Notes: generated by a model not told the origin, from the letters alone. A stretch of DNA of 64,000 bases from Paenibacillus zeirhizosphaerae (GCF_030705605.1 NZ_JAPCKK010000021.1:1-64000); one strand, 5' to 3'. Shown: positions 32,452 through 42,148, numbered from the stretch's first letter. Translations and numbers: made by a program.

Positions 32452-33591
32452 TTATGCTGCTTTTTTTGAGGATGGCAGAGAAACGGGTTGTGGAATCCGT
32501 CGTAATGGAGTTAAAGCCAGCCCAATCATAAGAATAAGGAAGGCTGCAAAAAAAGGTGAGAAATAGCCATGAATCAGACCTGCCAGGACAGGACCGCAAA
32601 ACGATCCGATGGAGGTTACAATGGATTGCAGCGAAAAGGTCCGGCCCAGATGGGAGCCGCCCAGAATGATGAACAGTGAAGCCATCGCAGGAAATATCAC
32701 GCCCTTGGTTGTGCCAAGCAAAAACAGAGTAACGATAATAGACGTATCGAATACGGCCAGTAAATAGAAGCAGAGGGCCATCATGAATATACCGGCAGTC
32801 AGCCGGAGGATTGGTGAATAACGGTTTAGAAAAAGCATGCTGAGCGTGAGCAGGGCGCCAAGGCTGATGACAGAGAACAGGATACCCGTTGACATGATGG
32901 AGGCGCTGCCCGCTCCGCGCAGCGGCAATTCATAGAACAAAATTCCCTGCGCGCACGCAATGACGAAGGGGGGCAGGAAGTAACGCCAATCAGGAATGGA
33001 ACGGCTATGTTCTGCATCCAAGGGAGCAGCAGGCTCAGCAGAGGGCCTGGTTTTGGGGAGCGTAAAATAAGCCATAATTCCGGTAGCAATCAGGAGCAGC
33101 CCTAACGACCCGAAGGTCGTCCTGAATCCGAAGCTTGCGACGATGAACGCGCCTGCTGCTGGAGAAATAACCGAAGCCGAGGTATGGATCACACCATGTC
33201 CTGACATATATTTCCCTTGGGTGACAGGGTGATCCGACAGCCGGGCCAGCAATGTCAGACAAGCCGGGGAGAGGAATGCGAGCACGAATCCGCTCAGTCC
33301 CCGCAGCACCAGCAGCTCCCAGGGAGACTTGATGAAGGCCTGAATGATCAGGATGAGCCCTGCCGCCGTAAGGCTCAGCATAATATAACGCCTGCTGCCA
33401 TGCCGATCTACACCTGGACCTGCCAGCAGATTGCCCGGCAGATGTGTCAGTGAATAGATGCCCATCATCCAGCCAATAAATGTAGGTGCAGCACCTAGGG
33501 ATACGGCGTAAGGAGTAAGCATCGGATACTGGGCGTGAAGATCGAAAAAAGCAATGAACAGAAACAGATACAGCCACAGCGCTGTTTTCAT
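32452..33591 (-). CDS. major facilitator superfamily transporter
   Basis: A 379-residue protein with twelve predicted membrane helices. The MFS motif region after helix 2 is GPGVDRHGSRR, with a central cytoplasmic loop around residues 185-205. It resembles small-molecule or drug exporters, but its substrate cannot be read. ATG at 33591 is favoured by GAGGGG upstream; a longer frame to 33627 lacks this. Confidence 0.85.
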   Translation of the reverse strand: MKTALWLYLFLFIAFFDLHAQYPMLTPYAVSLGAAPTFIGWMMGIYSLTHLPGNLLAGPGVDRHGSRRYIMLSLTAAGLILIIQAFIKSPWELLVLRGLSGFVLAFLSPACLTLLARLSDHPVTQGKYMSGHGVIHTSASVISPAAGAFIVASFGFRTTFGSLGLLLIATGIMAYFTLPKTRPSAEPAAPLDAEHSRSIPDWRYFLPPFVIACAQGILFYELPLRGAGSASIMSTGILFSVISLGALLTLSMLFLNRYSPILRLTAGIFMMALCFYLLAVFDTSIIVTLFLLGTTKGVIFPAMASLFIILGGSHLGRTFSLQSIVTSIGSFCGPVLAGLIHGYFSPFFAAFLILMIGLALTPLRRIPQPVSLPSSKKAA

Positions 33592-33696
33592 GCTGCATAC
33601 CCCTCTCTTACTGAAAGCTTGGTACAAGTTACCTGCTGTACATCTTACGCCCGGCTGGACAAACGTAGACCGTAAATTTCGGCAGGCTGTTCTCGG

Positions 33697-33726
33697 CTGA
33701 CAGAGCTTACTGAAATCATGTATAAT
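33697..33726 (+). promoter_or_regulatory. sigma-A promoter for the gene at 33806
   Basis: CTGACA, 18 bp, TATAAT, about 80 bp before the start codon. Confidence 0.65.
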
Positions 33727-33805
33727 TACTTATCGGCCCTTGAATTGTAGGTGCTATGATACGGCGAATGAGCCGGATTGCAGCAGAAAGCGGAGTGTAT
33801 ATAAC

Positions 33806-34252
33806 ATGGATGTAAATGTCTGGATGGAATTTCTGAAACAGAACTGGCTGGTGATCCTGATCTCCTTGATCGTGCTGTTTGCGGTGCTGAACCTGGTGAA
33901 GACGTTGGTAAAATGGCTGATTGCGGCTGTCATTGTAGCTGCTCTGCTGATCTACAGTGGCATCTCCATGGAACAGATTAGTACAATGGTGACGAATGTC
34001 CGTGACGAGGCCGTCGATGTGGTAAGGACCGAGGCCCTGAATATGATGGTGAAAGAAGCAAAGGATGCGAAGTATGAATCGGGCGGTGATGGAACTTACA
34101 CCGTATCGAGCAGCAATATCGAAGTGAAGGGACAAAGCGGCAGCGATAAGGTGGAGGTATGGTTCCGCGGGGTGCGGGTCGGCGAATGGAGTATAACCGA
34201 AGCTGTCGGGGACTACATTCAAAGCGCGAAGAACCGTTCGGCGGTGCAGTAG
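33806..34252 (+). CDS. membrane-anchored hypothetical protein
   Basis: A 148-residue protein. Residues 13-52 form one or two membrane helices; the rest is a soluble, probably external or cytoplasmic domain with GTYTVSSSNIEVKG in the middle. I do not recognise a family. It is 22 bp upstream of the CvpA-transglutaminase gene and probably shares its promoter, so the two proteins may work together at the membrane. Confidence 0.7.
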   Translation: MDVNVWMEFLKQNWLVILISLIVLFAVLNLVKTLVKWLIAAVIVAALLIYSGISMEQISTMVTNVRDEAVDVVRTEALNMMVKEAKDAKYESGGDGTYTVSSSNIEVKGQSGSDKVEVWFRGVRVGEWSITEAVGDYIQSAKNRSAVQ

Positions 34253-34274
34253 CAAGCAACCGAGGAGGAAGGCA

Positions 34275-35426
34275 ATGAATAATCAATGGCTGGAGAGCAT
34301 TCTCCGGTTGAACGGGATTACAGTGGCTTTAATCGCCATTGTGCTAATATCGTTTATGCAAGGCTGGTGGCGCGGAGCGTCCCGTTCGGCGGGACGGCTG
34401 TTTGATTTGTTTGTTGACGGTATTCTTGCCGCAGCCGCTGTTGTCAGCTCACTTGGATTGGCTGCATGGTTGTCCCCCATCGTTCAGCAGCGGCTGGCCG
34501 TCTTGGGTGAAGAGCTGCCGCAGCGTGAATTGAGCACCTCGGAACAGTTATGGTATACGGTGCTTCATGTTGTGCAGATATTTCCGCTTTTGCGTTTTGC
34601 TGTACTGTTCCTTGTCAGTTATCTGGTGGTCCGTTTGGTGCTGAGTCTGCTTTATGCAGTGCTTATGGGCAGACGCCGGGCTGTCAGTGTAGACCCGCAA
34701 CAAGGCGGAGCCGGATTTTTCAGCAGGCTGGCCGGTGCTGTCATTGGCGCAATCATTGGGTCTGTGCGGGCGATCATGCTCATTGCGCTGCTCTTTATCG
34801 GTGTGAGCTTGTACCCGGAGAGCAGCTTCAGCAGCTATGTGCAGGCCTCCCCGGTATACAGCAAAGGGGCACAGACAGTCATCGCTCCGCTGACCGGCGG
34901 GCTGATTAAGGACAAGCTGCCGGTCATTACCCAGGCGGCCGAACAGGAGCTCACCGGGGTTTTACAGCGCAGATATGAGATCATCGACCGCAGCATCCCT
35001 GATGATATCGAAGCAGCAGCGGCACAGGTTTCAAGCGGCGTCTCCAGCGACGAGGAGAAGGCCCGTCGGCTGTACGATTGGGTGGGAACAAGGATTGCTT
35101 ATGATTATGACAAGGTCGAGGATTATGAACAACGCGGAGTGTGGCATGAGCAGACACCGCAGAATACGTTTGATACCCGCAAAGGCGTATGTATTGATTA
35201 TGCACGCTTGTACGCGGTGATGGCCCGTTCCCAGAAGCTTGAGGTCAGAGTGGTCACGGGATTAGGGTATAACGGACAGGGAGGGTACGGGCCTCATGCC
35301 TGGAATGAAGTGTATCTTGGCGAGAAGCAAAAATGGGTGCCGCTTGATCCGACCTGGGCGCAAAGTGGCGACTGGTTCAATCCTCCCGATTTTGCCCAGA
35401 CCCATATCGAGGATCAGTTGATTTAA
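34275..35426 (+). CDS. CvpA-like membrane domain fused to a transglutaminase-like domain
   Basis: A 383-residue protein. Residues 1-180 contain about four membrane helices in a CvpA-like pattern. Residues 255-375 form a transglutaminase-like (papain-fold) domain with a complete triad: C306 (KGVCIDYA), H341 (GPHAWNEV) and D358 (PLDPTW). Such domains may act as proteases or acyl transferases on the cell surface. The next gene is a class B PBP, so a link to the envelope is possible but inferred. CGAGGAGG precedes the ATG. Confidence 0.82.
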   Translation: MNNQWLESILRLNGITVALIAIVLISFMQGWWRGASRSAGRLFDLFVDGILAAAAVVSSLGLAAWLSPIVQQRLAVLGEELPQRELSTSEQLWYTVLHVVQIFPLLRFAVLFLVSYLVVRLVLSLLYAVLMGRRRAVSVDPQQGGAGFFSRLAGAVIGAIIGSVRAIMLIALLFIGVSLYPESSFSSYVQASPVYSKGAQTVIAPLTGGLIKDKLPVITQAAEQELTGVLQRRYEIIDRSIPDDIEAAAAQVSSGVSSDEEKARRLYDWVGTRIAYDYDKVEDYEQRGVWHEQTPQNTFDTRKGVCIDYARLYAVMARSQKLEVRVVTGLGYNGQGGYGPHAWNEVYLGEKQKWVPLDPTWAQSGDWFNPPDFAQTHIEDQLI

Positions 35427-35507
35427 GGTTGCTTTCAGGTTGGCTTACACAAATTATGTTAAAATATTCAACGTTAGTATCCCTGAAAAAGGAGAGATCG
35501 GAGCCGT

Positions 35508-37583
35508 ATGAGACAGATTAGCGGCGAACAGGAAAAGCACAGTGAAGCCGAAAGCCGTAAACGATTCAGCTTCCGGATCAACCTTTTCTTTTTCAGTTCG
35601 TTTATGATATTCACCGTGATTATTGTAAGGCTGGCTATCCTGCAGTTCGTGGAAGGTCCTCAGTTGAAGGAAGAAGAAACGGGCAGCATTACCAAAAGTG
35701 TACCGCTTCCTCCCATCAGAGGCACGATATATGATGCTACAGGAGAGAATAAACTAGCTTATTCCACACCGATTCAATCTTTGTATATTACATTGAGCAA
35801 GAACTACAGTGACAGCGCGGAAAACCTGCGCGATCCGGACAAGAAGCTGCTGCCTGAGCTTGAGCTGATGGCGAAGAAGCTGGCTAACCGGTTTAACCAA
35901 TATGGAGATCCGAAGGCGGAAAAGCTTACTCCTGCCCTGATTCTGGAAGCTATGGACCGTAATTACCGGAAAGCCAACGGTTTTACCCCCCGCCTGATCA
36001 AGGCGGACCTAAGCGAAGATGAGGTTGCTTATTTTCTGCAGAATAAGGACGAATTTCCCGGTGTCGAGGTCGTTGAAGAAAGCGTAAGGCACTATGACAA
36101 GGATACCGTTGCCGTGCAGTCTGTTGGTTATGTGAAAAATTACAGCAGTGCCCGGCAGACGCTTCCTAAGTATGAAGAAATTCAGAAAAAGAACTCCGCC
36201 GAGAAAAACCCGGGAGTCGTCTATCTGGAAAATGAAACGGTTGGATTCGACGGTCTGGAGTACCAATATCAGGAAGAGCTGCGCGGCAAAAACGGGTATA
36301 AGACCGTGCCTGTCGATCCGCGCAACATGCCGCAGGGCGTGGAATCCGTGACGCCTCCGGTCAAGGGTTATAATGTCTATTCCACGATTAACAAGAATGT
36401 GCAGGTTAAGACCGAGCAGGCGATCATGGATCAGTTGCGCTGGCTGCACAGCAATGCAGTATCAGGCAGCACCCATCCCTATGCGAAAACCGGCTTTGCG
36501 GTCGCAATGGAAGTGGACACCGGTAATGTGGTGGCGATGGCAAGCATGCCGGACTACGATCCGAACTACTGGAGCTCGGGGAAGATCAGCAGCGAGAATT
36601 ACAAGAAAATTCAAAATGTATATTTAAATGGAACGATTCGTTCGTTCCCCTCCGGACAGTCGGGACAACATCCGGAATCTGTTGTTCTGCTAGGATCGAC
36701 GATTAAGCCGCTGTCCGTGCTGATCGGTCTGCAGGAGGGGCTCATTACGACATCGACCTACTATCAGGATACAGGTGCTGCCTATTTCGGTCGCAACAAT
36801 TCCTCCCGGGTGCGTAACTCCTCCAATCACGTCTACGGCGGACTGGATCCGGCCTCCGCGATTCGGCATTCCTCCAATGCGTTTATGGTGGATATGATCG
36901 GGGAGAGGCTGTATAACAAGTATCGTAATAATGAGGAACTGGATCAGGGCGTAGACGTTTGGGATAAACATATGAAGGAGTTTGGGCTTGGAGTATCCAC
37001 TGGTGTGGATTTGCCGGGTGAGTATCTCGGGCGATTGGAATACTATGAGACTGAAAACGAAACTGCTCTCTCTAAATTGGCGTTTGCTTCATTCGGCCAG
37101 CAGGGGAAATATACGACTTTACAGCTGGCTCAATACACAACCATGCTGGCGAACAAGGGCAAGCGGATGGAACCACATATGGTCAGTCAGATCAAGGATG
37201 AAGAAGGCAATGTTGTGAAAACGATCAAGCCTAAGGTGCTAAATGAAGTGGATATTCCTGATGCTTACTGGGATGAGGTGCTGCGCGGCATGGCTACGGA
37301 TGTATCGGCTTTTGACGGTTTCCCGTATGACTTCGCCCGCAAAACTGGTACTTCGCAGGAGAGTGTAGGTAGGAAATTAGTGGATAACGGGGTATTTATC
37401 GCTTTTGCTCCGCGTAATAATCCGAAGCTGGCTGTGGCTGTCATGGTGCCTGAAGGCGGCTTTGGCGCTTACAGTGCCGGACCGATCGCCCGCAAAATAT
37501 TCGATGCTTATGATGAAGAATATGGGCTGGACGGCGTTCCGAAGAAAAATGCTGACAAGGAAGAAGACTCTGCGAAGCAATAA
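35508..37583 (+). CDS. class B penicillin-binding protein (PBP2/PbpA-like)
   Basis: A 691-residue peptidoglycan transpeptidase. One membrane anchor (25-47) precedes a dimerisation domain and the transpeptidase domain with active-site S397-T-I-K400, S455-S-N457 and K612-T-G-T615. It forms peptide cross-links outside the membrane, probably with an elongation (rod) complex as PbpA/PbpH do; that is inferred. The C-terminal tail is Lys/Glu-rich. AAGGAGAG lies before the start, and a terminator follows. Confidence 0.92.
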   Translation: MRQISGEQEKHSEAESRKRFSFRINLFFFSSFMIFTVIIVRLAILQFVEGPQLKEEETGSITKSVPLPPIRGTIYDATGENKLAYSTPIQSLYITLSKNYSDSAENLRDPDKKLLPELELMAKKLANRFNQYGDPKAEKLTPALILEAMDRNYRKANGFTPRLIKADLSEDEVAYFLQNKDEFPGVEVVEESVRHYDKDTVAVQSVGYVKNYSSARQTLPKYEEIQKKNSAEKNPGVVYLENETVGFDGLEYQYQEELRGKNGYKTVPVDPRNMPQGVESVTPPVKGYNVYSTINKNVQVKTEQAIMDQLRWLHSNAVSGSTHPYAKTGFAVAMEVDTGNVVAMASMPDYDPNYWSSGKISSENYKKIQNVYLNGTIRSFPSGQSGQHPESVVLLGSTIKPLSVLIGLQEGLITTSTYYQDTGAAYFGRNNSSRVRNSSNHVYGGLDPASAIRHSSNAFMVDMIGERLYNKYRNNEELDQGVDVWDKHMKEFGLGVSTGVDLPGEYLGRLEYYETENETALSKLAFASFGQQGKYTTLQLAQYTTMLANKGKRMEPHMVSQIKDEEGNVVKTIKPKVLNEVDIPDAYWDEVLRGMATDVSAFDGFPYDFARKTGTSQESVGRKLVDNGVFIAFAPRNNPKLAVAVMVPEGGFGAYSAGPIARKIFDAYDEEYGLDGVPKKNADKEEDSAKQ

Positions 37584-37604
37584 TTTGCATTTTATTACTA
37601 CAGG

Positions 37605-37637
37605 GGCATCCTGTGAGGTGAACTCACAGGATGTTTT
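37605..37637 (+). terminator. terminator after the PBP gene
   Basis: CATCCTGTGAG/CTCACAGGATG stem, GTGAA loop, and six T residues. Confidence 0.92.
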
Positions 37638-37665
37638 TTGTTTAGGTGCTGAATGAGGTATCAGT

Positions 37666-37733
37666 GGCAGCCTTGAACCAGCATGTGAGGAGAGAGTCCA
37701 TGCCCTCCGTTTACAAAGGCTGAGGGCTTTTTT
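37666..37733 (+). ncRNA. candidate structured small RNA or attenuator
   Basis: Between two terminators and without an open frame, CAGCCTT (37666-37672) pairs with AAGGCTG (37716-37722) and GCATG (37679-37683) with CATGC (37699-37703). A competing terminator stem GCCCTC/GAGGGC (37702-37727) with a T run cannot form at the same time as both. It may be a small RNA or a regulatory leader. I see no convincing promoter for it. The downstream HAD gene has its own promoter after this terminator. Confidence 0.4.
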
Positions 37734-37736
37734 CTT

Positions 37737-37764
37737 TTGAGCTTCTTTTTATTTGTGGTAAAAT
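37737..37764 (+). promoter_or_regulatory. sigma-A promoter for the HAD phosphatase gene
   Basis: TTGAGC, 16 bp, TAAAAT, starting 4 bp after the preceding terminator's T run. Confidence 0.6.
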
Positions 37765-37835
37765 GTCGTTGGGCTGCAAAGCCTAACATGAAGAGAGATA
37801 AAGATACATAATGGACATACAGGAGGAGAGGGACC

Positions 37836-38573
37836 ATGGGAAAATACAAGCTGCTTGCGCTCGATATGGATGGCACACTTCTGAACGATGACCACGAGAT
37901 TTCACTGGAAACGACAAAATGGATTCATAAGGCCATGCGGGAGGGCATTCATGTCTGTCTATCGACAGGCAGGGCGGCATCAAGCGCTTTGCCCTACGGA
38001 CAGGAGCTTGGGCTGGATACACCGATGGTAACGGTCAATGGCGGTGAGGTATGGAAATCCCCTCGTGAGCTATGGCGCCGTTATCTGTTGGATCAAGAGC
38101 TCATTCGTCAGATGAAGGCGATTGCGGACGAAGCGGACTCCTGGTTCTGGGCGTATACAACAGAGGGACTGTTTAATACAGAGCGGTGGCCCGATTCGCT
38201 GGATGGGTTTGAATGGCTTAAATTTGGGTATAACACAGAAATCGAAGAAGTTCGCCATGACATTCTTATCAAGCTGCAAAATCTGGGCGGTCTTGAGATC
38301 ACGAATTCCTCTCCCACGAATATCGAAATTAATCCGCAGGGAATCTCCAAGGAGAGCGGCATTAAGGAAGTATGCGGCCTGCTCGGCATTACGATGGATG
38401 AGGTCGTCGCGGTCGGAGACAGTCTTAACGATCTGGCGGTCATCCAGGCGGTTGGGCTCGGTGTAGCGATGGGCAATGCTCAGGAAACGGTAAAAGAAGC
38501 CGCAGACCTGGTCGTGGCCAGCAATAATGAGGACGGCATTGTGGAAGTCATTCGCGACCATATTCTCGTCTGA
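37836..38573 (+). CDS. Cof-type HAD-IIB phosphatase
   Basis: A 245-residue haloacid dehalogenase hydrolase. The nucleophile is Asp10 in ALDMDGTLL; STGRA is motif II and GDSLNDLAVI motif IV. The cap domain (about 80-175) defines subclass IIB. Family members dephosphorylate sugar phosphates or FMN; the substrate here is not known. CAGGAGGAG precedes the ATG. Confidence 0.9.
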   Translation: MGKYKLLALDMDGTLLNDDHEISLETTKWIHKAMREGIHVCLSTGRAASSALPYGQELGLDTPMVTVNGGEVWKSPRELWRRYLLDQELIRQMKAIADEADSWFWAYTTEGLFNTERWPDSLDGFEWLKFGYNTEIEEVRHDILIKLQNLGGLEITNSSPTNIEINPQGISKESGIKEVCGLLGITMDEVVAVGDSLNDLAVIQAVGLGVAMGNAQETVKEAADLVVASNNEDGIVEVIRDHILV

Positions 38574-38628
38574 TCTGTGTCCGCCAAGGGCGGCAGGCTA
38601 GTACATTGAAACGGAAATGGAGGCGGCC

Positions 38629-39108
38629 ATGGACATACTTGGTTGGGTGCTGATCATTGCTTTGTTTGTCATCGGGATGGCAGGCGCGGTGTACCCGGTT
38701 CTGCCGGGAGCGCTGGCGATTTACTTCGCTTTTTTTATCTACGGATGGTTTTTCAGTTTTTCATCCTTTACCACCTGGTTTTGGATTATCCAGACCCTCA
38801 TCGTGGTTGTTCTCTTCGTGGCGGATTATATTGTAAATGCCTGGGGTGTCAATAAGTTCGGCGGCTCCAAGCTGTCCACGGTGCTGAGCACGGTTGGGGT
38901 GATCATCGGTCCTTTTGTCATTCCGGCGTTCGGCCTCATTCTCGGGCCGTTTATCGGTGCGGTGATCGGGGAGCTCATTAACCGCCAACCGCTGGATAAG
39001 GCGATCAAGGTCGGGTTTGGCTCGGTCGTTGGTTTGTTCACCAGCACGGTGATGAAAGTCATTTTACAGCTCGTGATGATTGTCGTTTTCCTGATTTACG
39101 TATTCTGA
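38629..39108 (+). CDS. DUF456-family membrane protein (YqgC-like)
   Basis: A 159-residue protein with about four or five membrane helices and Gly-rich packing blocks (GAVYPVLPGALAIY, FGLILGPFIGAVIGE). Such Gly zippers are typical of DUF456. Function is unknown. ATG at 38629 has GGAGG 5 bp upstream; the ATG at 38617 has none. It is 55 bp after the HAD gene and may be cotranscribed. Confidence 0.82.
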   Translation: MDILGWVLIIALFVIGMAGAVYPVLPGALAIYFAFFIYGWFFSFSSFTTWFWIIQTLIVVVLFVADYIVNAWGVNKFGGSKLSTVLSTVGVIIGPFVIPAFGLILGPFIGAVIGELINRQPLDKAIKVGFGSVVGLFTSTVMKVILQLVMIVVFLIYVF

Positions 39109-39222
39109 ATTTACGGTGAATAAGCGCTGATAAGCTCCGCACAGGTGACGGTCTGCCGGCCGGCCCTGAGCGGGGCTTTGCTGTGGAAACGCCCGCTACA
39201 CGGGGAAGGAAGGGAACATACA

Positions 39223-40851
39223 TTGTCCAAGAAGGAAACGTTTATTAAAGGCACATTGATATTGGCGGCGGCGGCATTGGTGGCACGGGTGCTGGGACTC
39301 GCGCAGCGGGTCCCGCTCGAGCATCTGTTGGGGGATATCGGGGATGCCTCCTTTTCAATAGCCAACACGGTATATCTGATGCTGCTGACAGTGGCAACTG
39401 CAGGTATACCCAGCACTCTTAGTAAAATGGTATCCGAGCGGTATGCACTGAACAAGCCGCAGGAGGCGCGGCGCATCTACCAGGCAGCTCTGATTTTTGC
39501 GGCAGGCGCCGGTATTATCATTACGACACTGCTGTACTTTGGCGCTCCATTCTATGCTGAGCATATCGCCAAGACGCCAGAAGCGGCGCTGTCGATTCGC
39601 GCGCTAGCGCCAGCGCTGCTGCTGTTTCCGGCAATCGCGATGATGCGCGGTTATTTTCAGGGCAGGGGCAACATGACAGCCGGGGGTATTTCGCAGATTG
39701 TGGAGCAGTTTGCCCGTGTCGGTATTGCCATTCTGCTCGCTTATTTCTTGCTGCAGGCCGGATATTCGGATGCGCAGGTGGCGGCAGGCGCTTCCTTTGG
39801 CGGCGTGTTCGGCAGTCTCGGGGCGTTTGCTATCATGCTTTATTATACGTTTAAGCTGCGCCGCTCCGATGCGGCGGGCAGAATCAATGAGCCGCTGGTG
39901 GAACAGCTTCCGCTGCTGCAAATTTACAAGAGCATCTTTGTGCTCTCCATTCCGATTGTGCTCTCTTCCCTTGCAGTCCCTGCGGTTAACTTTATCGACA
40001 CGTCGATTGTCAAGACTCTGCTGCTTAACCAGTTGGGCGAAGCCAAGGCAACGGAGACGCTGGGCATATTGGGCAACCGGGCGCAGAGCATTGCCGGTAT
40101 TCCGCCGATTCTTGCTATTGCGCTTAGCCAATCGTTGCTGCCGATCATTTCCGCAGCCTTTGCGCGCAAGGACCATGATCATCTGCGTAACCAGATTACA
40201 TCGGCACTGCGCATCTCGATTCTGACCGGCATGCCGATCGTCATCGCGCTGTGTGCGGCAGCCTATTCGGTGAATGGGCTGTTGTTCAGTTCGTTGAACG
40301 GCAGCGAGATTATTGCGGCATTGACCTTCGGAACAATTTTCCAGATTACAATGATGACAACCAATTCTATGATCATCGGCATCGGCAAGCCGAATATTTC
40401 GATGATCAGTGTTGCCGCTGGTCTGATGGTGAAGCTGGCTGCGAGCTGGCTACTGGCGTCATGGCTGGGTATTTACGGCATTATCGCGGCTACGGGTCTC
40501 TGTTTTCTGGTTATAACCTACCTGAACCTGCGCGTGTTGAAAAAGGTGGTTCCGTTCTCGATCCTTGGCGGCAGATGGGTTGGCTTCATCCTGACTGTTC
40601 TGATTGCAGGAGCTGTCGGCTACGGTGTCAATACGCTGGTTCTGGTTGCTGCGGGATCGGCACCGTCCAGATTCGTTTTTCTGGTTGCTTGTATCGTATC
40701 AGGGCTGGCGGTCGTCTTGAGTTACCTTGTGCTGCTCGTGCTGCTGCGTGTTCTGCGCCGGGACGAGCTGGGCAGTTATCCGCGGATCATGCAAAAGGTA
40801 CTGCGCCCATTCATGCGTCTGCAGCGCGGAGCGTCCGGACAGCGGGGGTAA
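39223..40851 (+). CDS. MATE-like polysaccharide/lipid flippase (SpoVB/YtgP type)
   Basis: A 542-residue protein with about fourteen membrane helices of the MOP/MVF exporter superfamily. The start SKKETFIKGTLILAAAALVA, the block FRGYFQGRGNMT-like MMRGYFQGRGNMTAGGISQI and GIPPILAIALSQSLLPIIS fit the SpoVB/YtgP/YkvU group, which move lipid-linked wall or spore precursors. TTG at 39223 is preferred because AAGGAAGGGAA lies 6 bp upstream. The substrate is inferred only from the family. Confidence 0.87.
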   Translation: MSKKETFIKGTLILAAAALVARVLGLAQRVPLEHLLGDIGDASFSIANTVYLMLLTVATAGIPSTLSKMVSERYALNKPQEARRIYQAALIFAAGAGIIITTLLYFGAPFYAEHIAKTPEAALSIRALAPALLLFPAIAMMRGYFQGRGNMTAGGISQIVEQFARVGIAILLAYFLLQAGYSDAQVAAGASFGGVFGSLGAFAIMLYYTFKLRRSDAAGRINEPLVEQLPLLQIYKSIFVLSIPIVLSSLAVPAVNFIDTSIVKTLLLNQLGEAKATETLGILGNRAQSIAGIPPILAIALSQSLLPIISAAFARKDHDHLRNQITSALRISILTGMPIVIALCAAAYSVNGLLFSSLNGSEIIAALTFGTIFQITMMTTNSMIIGIGKPNISMISVAAGLMVKLAASWLLASWLGIYGIIAATGLCFLVITYLNLRVLKKVVPFSILGGRWVGFILTVLIAGAVGYGVNTLVLVAAGSAPSRFVFLVACIVSGLAVVLSYLVLLVLLRVLRRDELGSYPRIMQKVLRPFMRLQRGASGQRG

Positions 40852-40876
40852 AGGAGTCATCACGCGGCAAGGCATT

Positions 40877-40902
40877 TATTGCAAAAAGGACCTATTGCAA
40901 TA
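40877..40902. other. hairpin between convergent genes
   Basis: TATTGCA (40877-40883) with TGCAATA (40896-40902) between the flippase gene and the convergent DUF2515 gene. There is no T tract on either strand, so a terminator role is doubtful. Confidence 0.35.
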
Positions 40903-42148
40903 GAATCTCGGCATCGTGACCCGCAGCAGTCTTCCGGATGCCGAATCTGTGCTCGTGGGTCATCTCGAACAGGAAAGGTCGCCGGGGCTTGCTCAGATAG
41001 GAAGGGTTCAGCATTCCCTGGAACCAGTCGTATCTGGGAATCGGTTCATAAGGTGTATCCGACCATACCTGCTCAAGTGTCGGGCTGTACAATTTACTGT
41101 TGGAAGGAAGACGCTCCTTGTTATTAAGCGCTGCGCTCTCGTAAGGAGAGTGCAGCGCTTTTTTGATGTCGGGTGTGAAGAGCTGGGGCCAGTATTCGCT
41201 GCGTGAGCCCTTATGCGGGACATTCTGTGCGAAGGAATGTGCTTGCGTCAGCACCTGCTCATATCCGAACAAGAGGGCATACAGGCTTTTTCCGAAGCCG
41301 ATGCGCTCGTTCAGATTGGTAAAATGCTCGATGATAAGACCAGCCAGCCCGCTGTCTTGCCCTAGAGGGAACACAATCTGGTTAAGGTGAAGCCAGTCAT
41401 GTACGCGGAACGACGCACAGCGGGTGACATGCTTTTGAAAATACGGGTTCCGTATGACCCGTTCTTCGATATAATGCTGTTCATTGATGATAAGGGCGAC
41501 GGTCAGCAGGGGGCTGTCTCGCAATGTCCAAAACCTGTCCCAAAACGGGACCATAAAAGCGGAGACATGAAAAAAGGGCAGCAAATGAAAGCAACTGCGA
41601 CCCAGCCGGCGGCTATGTGTGTAAAGCAGCAGTTGGGGATAAGCATCCTGGAAAATCAGGGCGTTGCATCTCTCAAGCAAACGGTACATCCACTCCCTCT
41701 GCTGGCCGGTCATCAGATCCTCCATCAGGCCGCCCTTCAAATCCGTCATGTTATAACCGCCATTGCGTGACACCAGATGGGCCAGCAGTGCCCAGTGCAG
41801 TTCCGGAAAGCGGTTGTAGCATTCGAGATAGGCGGCCGTTCGCGTGATATTGCTGCGGTTAGACCGTGTGGTCTCGTTATGGATCAGTTCCACAAGCTCC
41901 CGGTCTTCTTCGGACTGGAGCATATTTGTTACCGGTGCACGCATGCTGCGTCCGTTCATGGAAAACATACGCTCCGCATCAGCCAGCGCCGCTTCGGCGG
42001 AGCGGCTGTTCCATGGTATTTCTCTCAGTGGATGGCGGAGCCGCTTGGAAGCTTTCCATCCCGCATATTTTCCCTTCAGCGCTTCCCCAGTCATACGGGG
42101 CACCGTTCCAAGCAGGCGCATCCAGGAGCGAAGCCAGTCGTCCCGCAT
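40892..42148 (-). CDS. DUF2515-family protein (YppC-like)
   Basis: A 418-residue soluble protein resembling Bacillus YppC. Conserved-looking blocks include LIHNETTRSNRSNITRTAAY, HWALLAHLVSRNGGYNMTDL and LLERCNALIFQDAYPQLLLY. No catalytic motif that I recognise, no signal peptide. Function unknown. AAAGGAGG lies about 10 bp before the ATG. It is convergent with the flippase gene. Confidence 0.8.
   Translation of the reverse strand: MRDDWLRSWMRLLGTVPRMTGEALKGKYAGWKASKRLRHPLREIPWNSRSAEAALADAERMFSMNGRSMRAPVTNMLQSEEDRELVELIHNETTRSNRSNITRTAAYLECYNRFPELHWALLAHLVSRNGGYNMTDLKGGLMEDLMTGQQREWMYRLLERCNALIFQDAYPQLLLYTHSRRLGRSCFHLLPFFHVSAFMVPFWDRFWTLRDSPLLTVALIINEQHYIEERVIRNPYFQKHVTRCASFRVHDWLHLNQIVFPLGQDSGLAGLIIEHFTNLNERIGFGKSLYALLFGYEQVLTQAHSFAQNVPHKGSRSEYWPQLFTPDIKKALHSPYESAALNNKERLPSNSKLYSPTLEQVWSDTPYEPIPRYDWFQGMLNPSYLSKPRRPFLFEMTHEHRFGIRKTAAGHDAEILLQ

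Noticed and set aside
37679..37703. GAGGAGAGAGTCCATGC resembles a conserved region of RNase P RNA
   Set aside because: The rest of RNase P RNA (about 400 nt with a second conserved region) is absent; the segment is under 100 nt.
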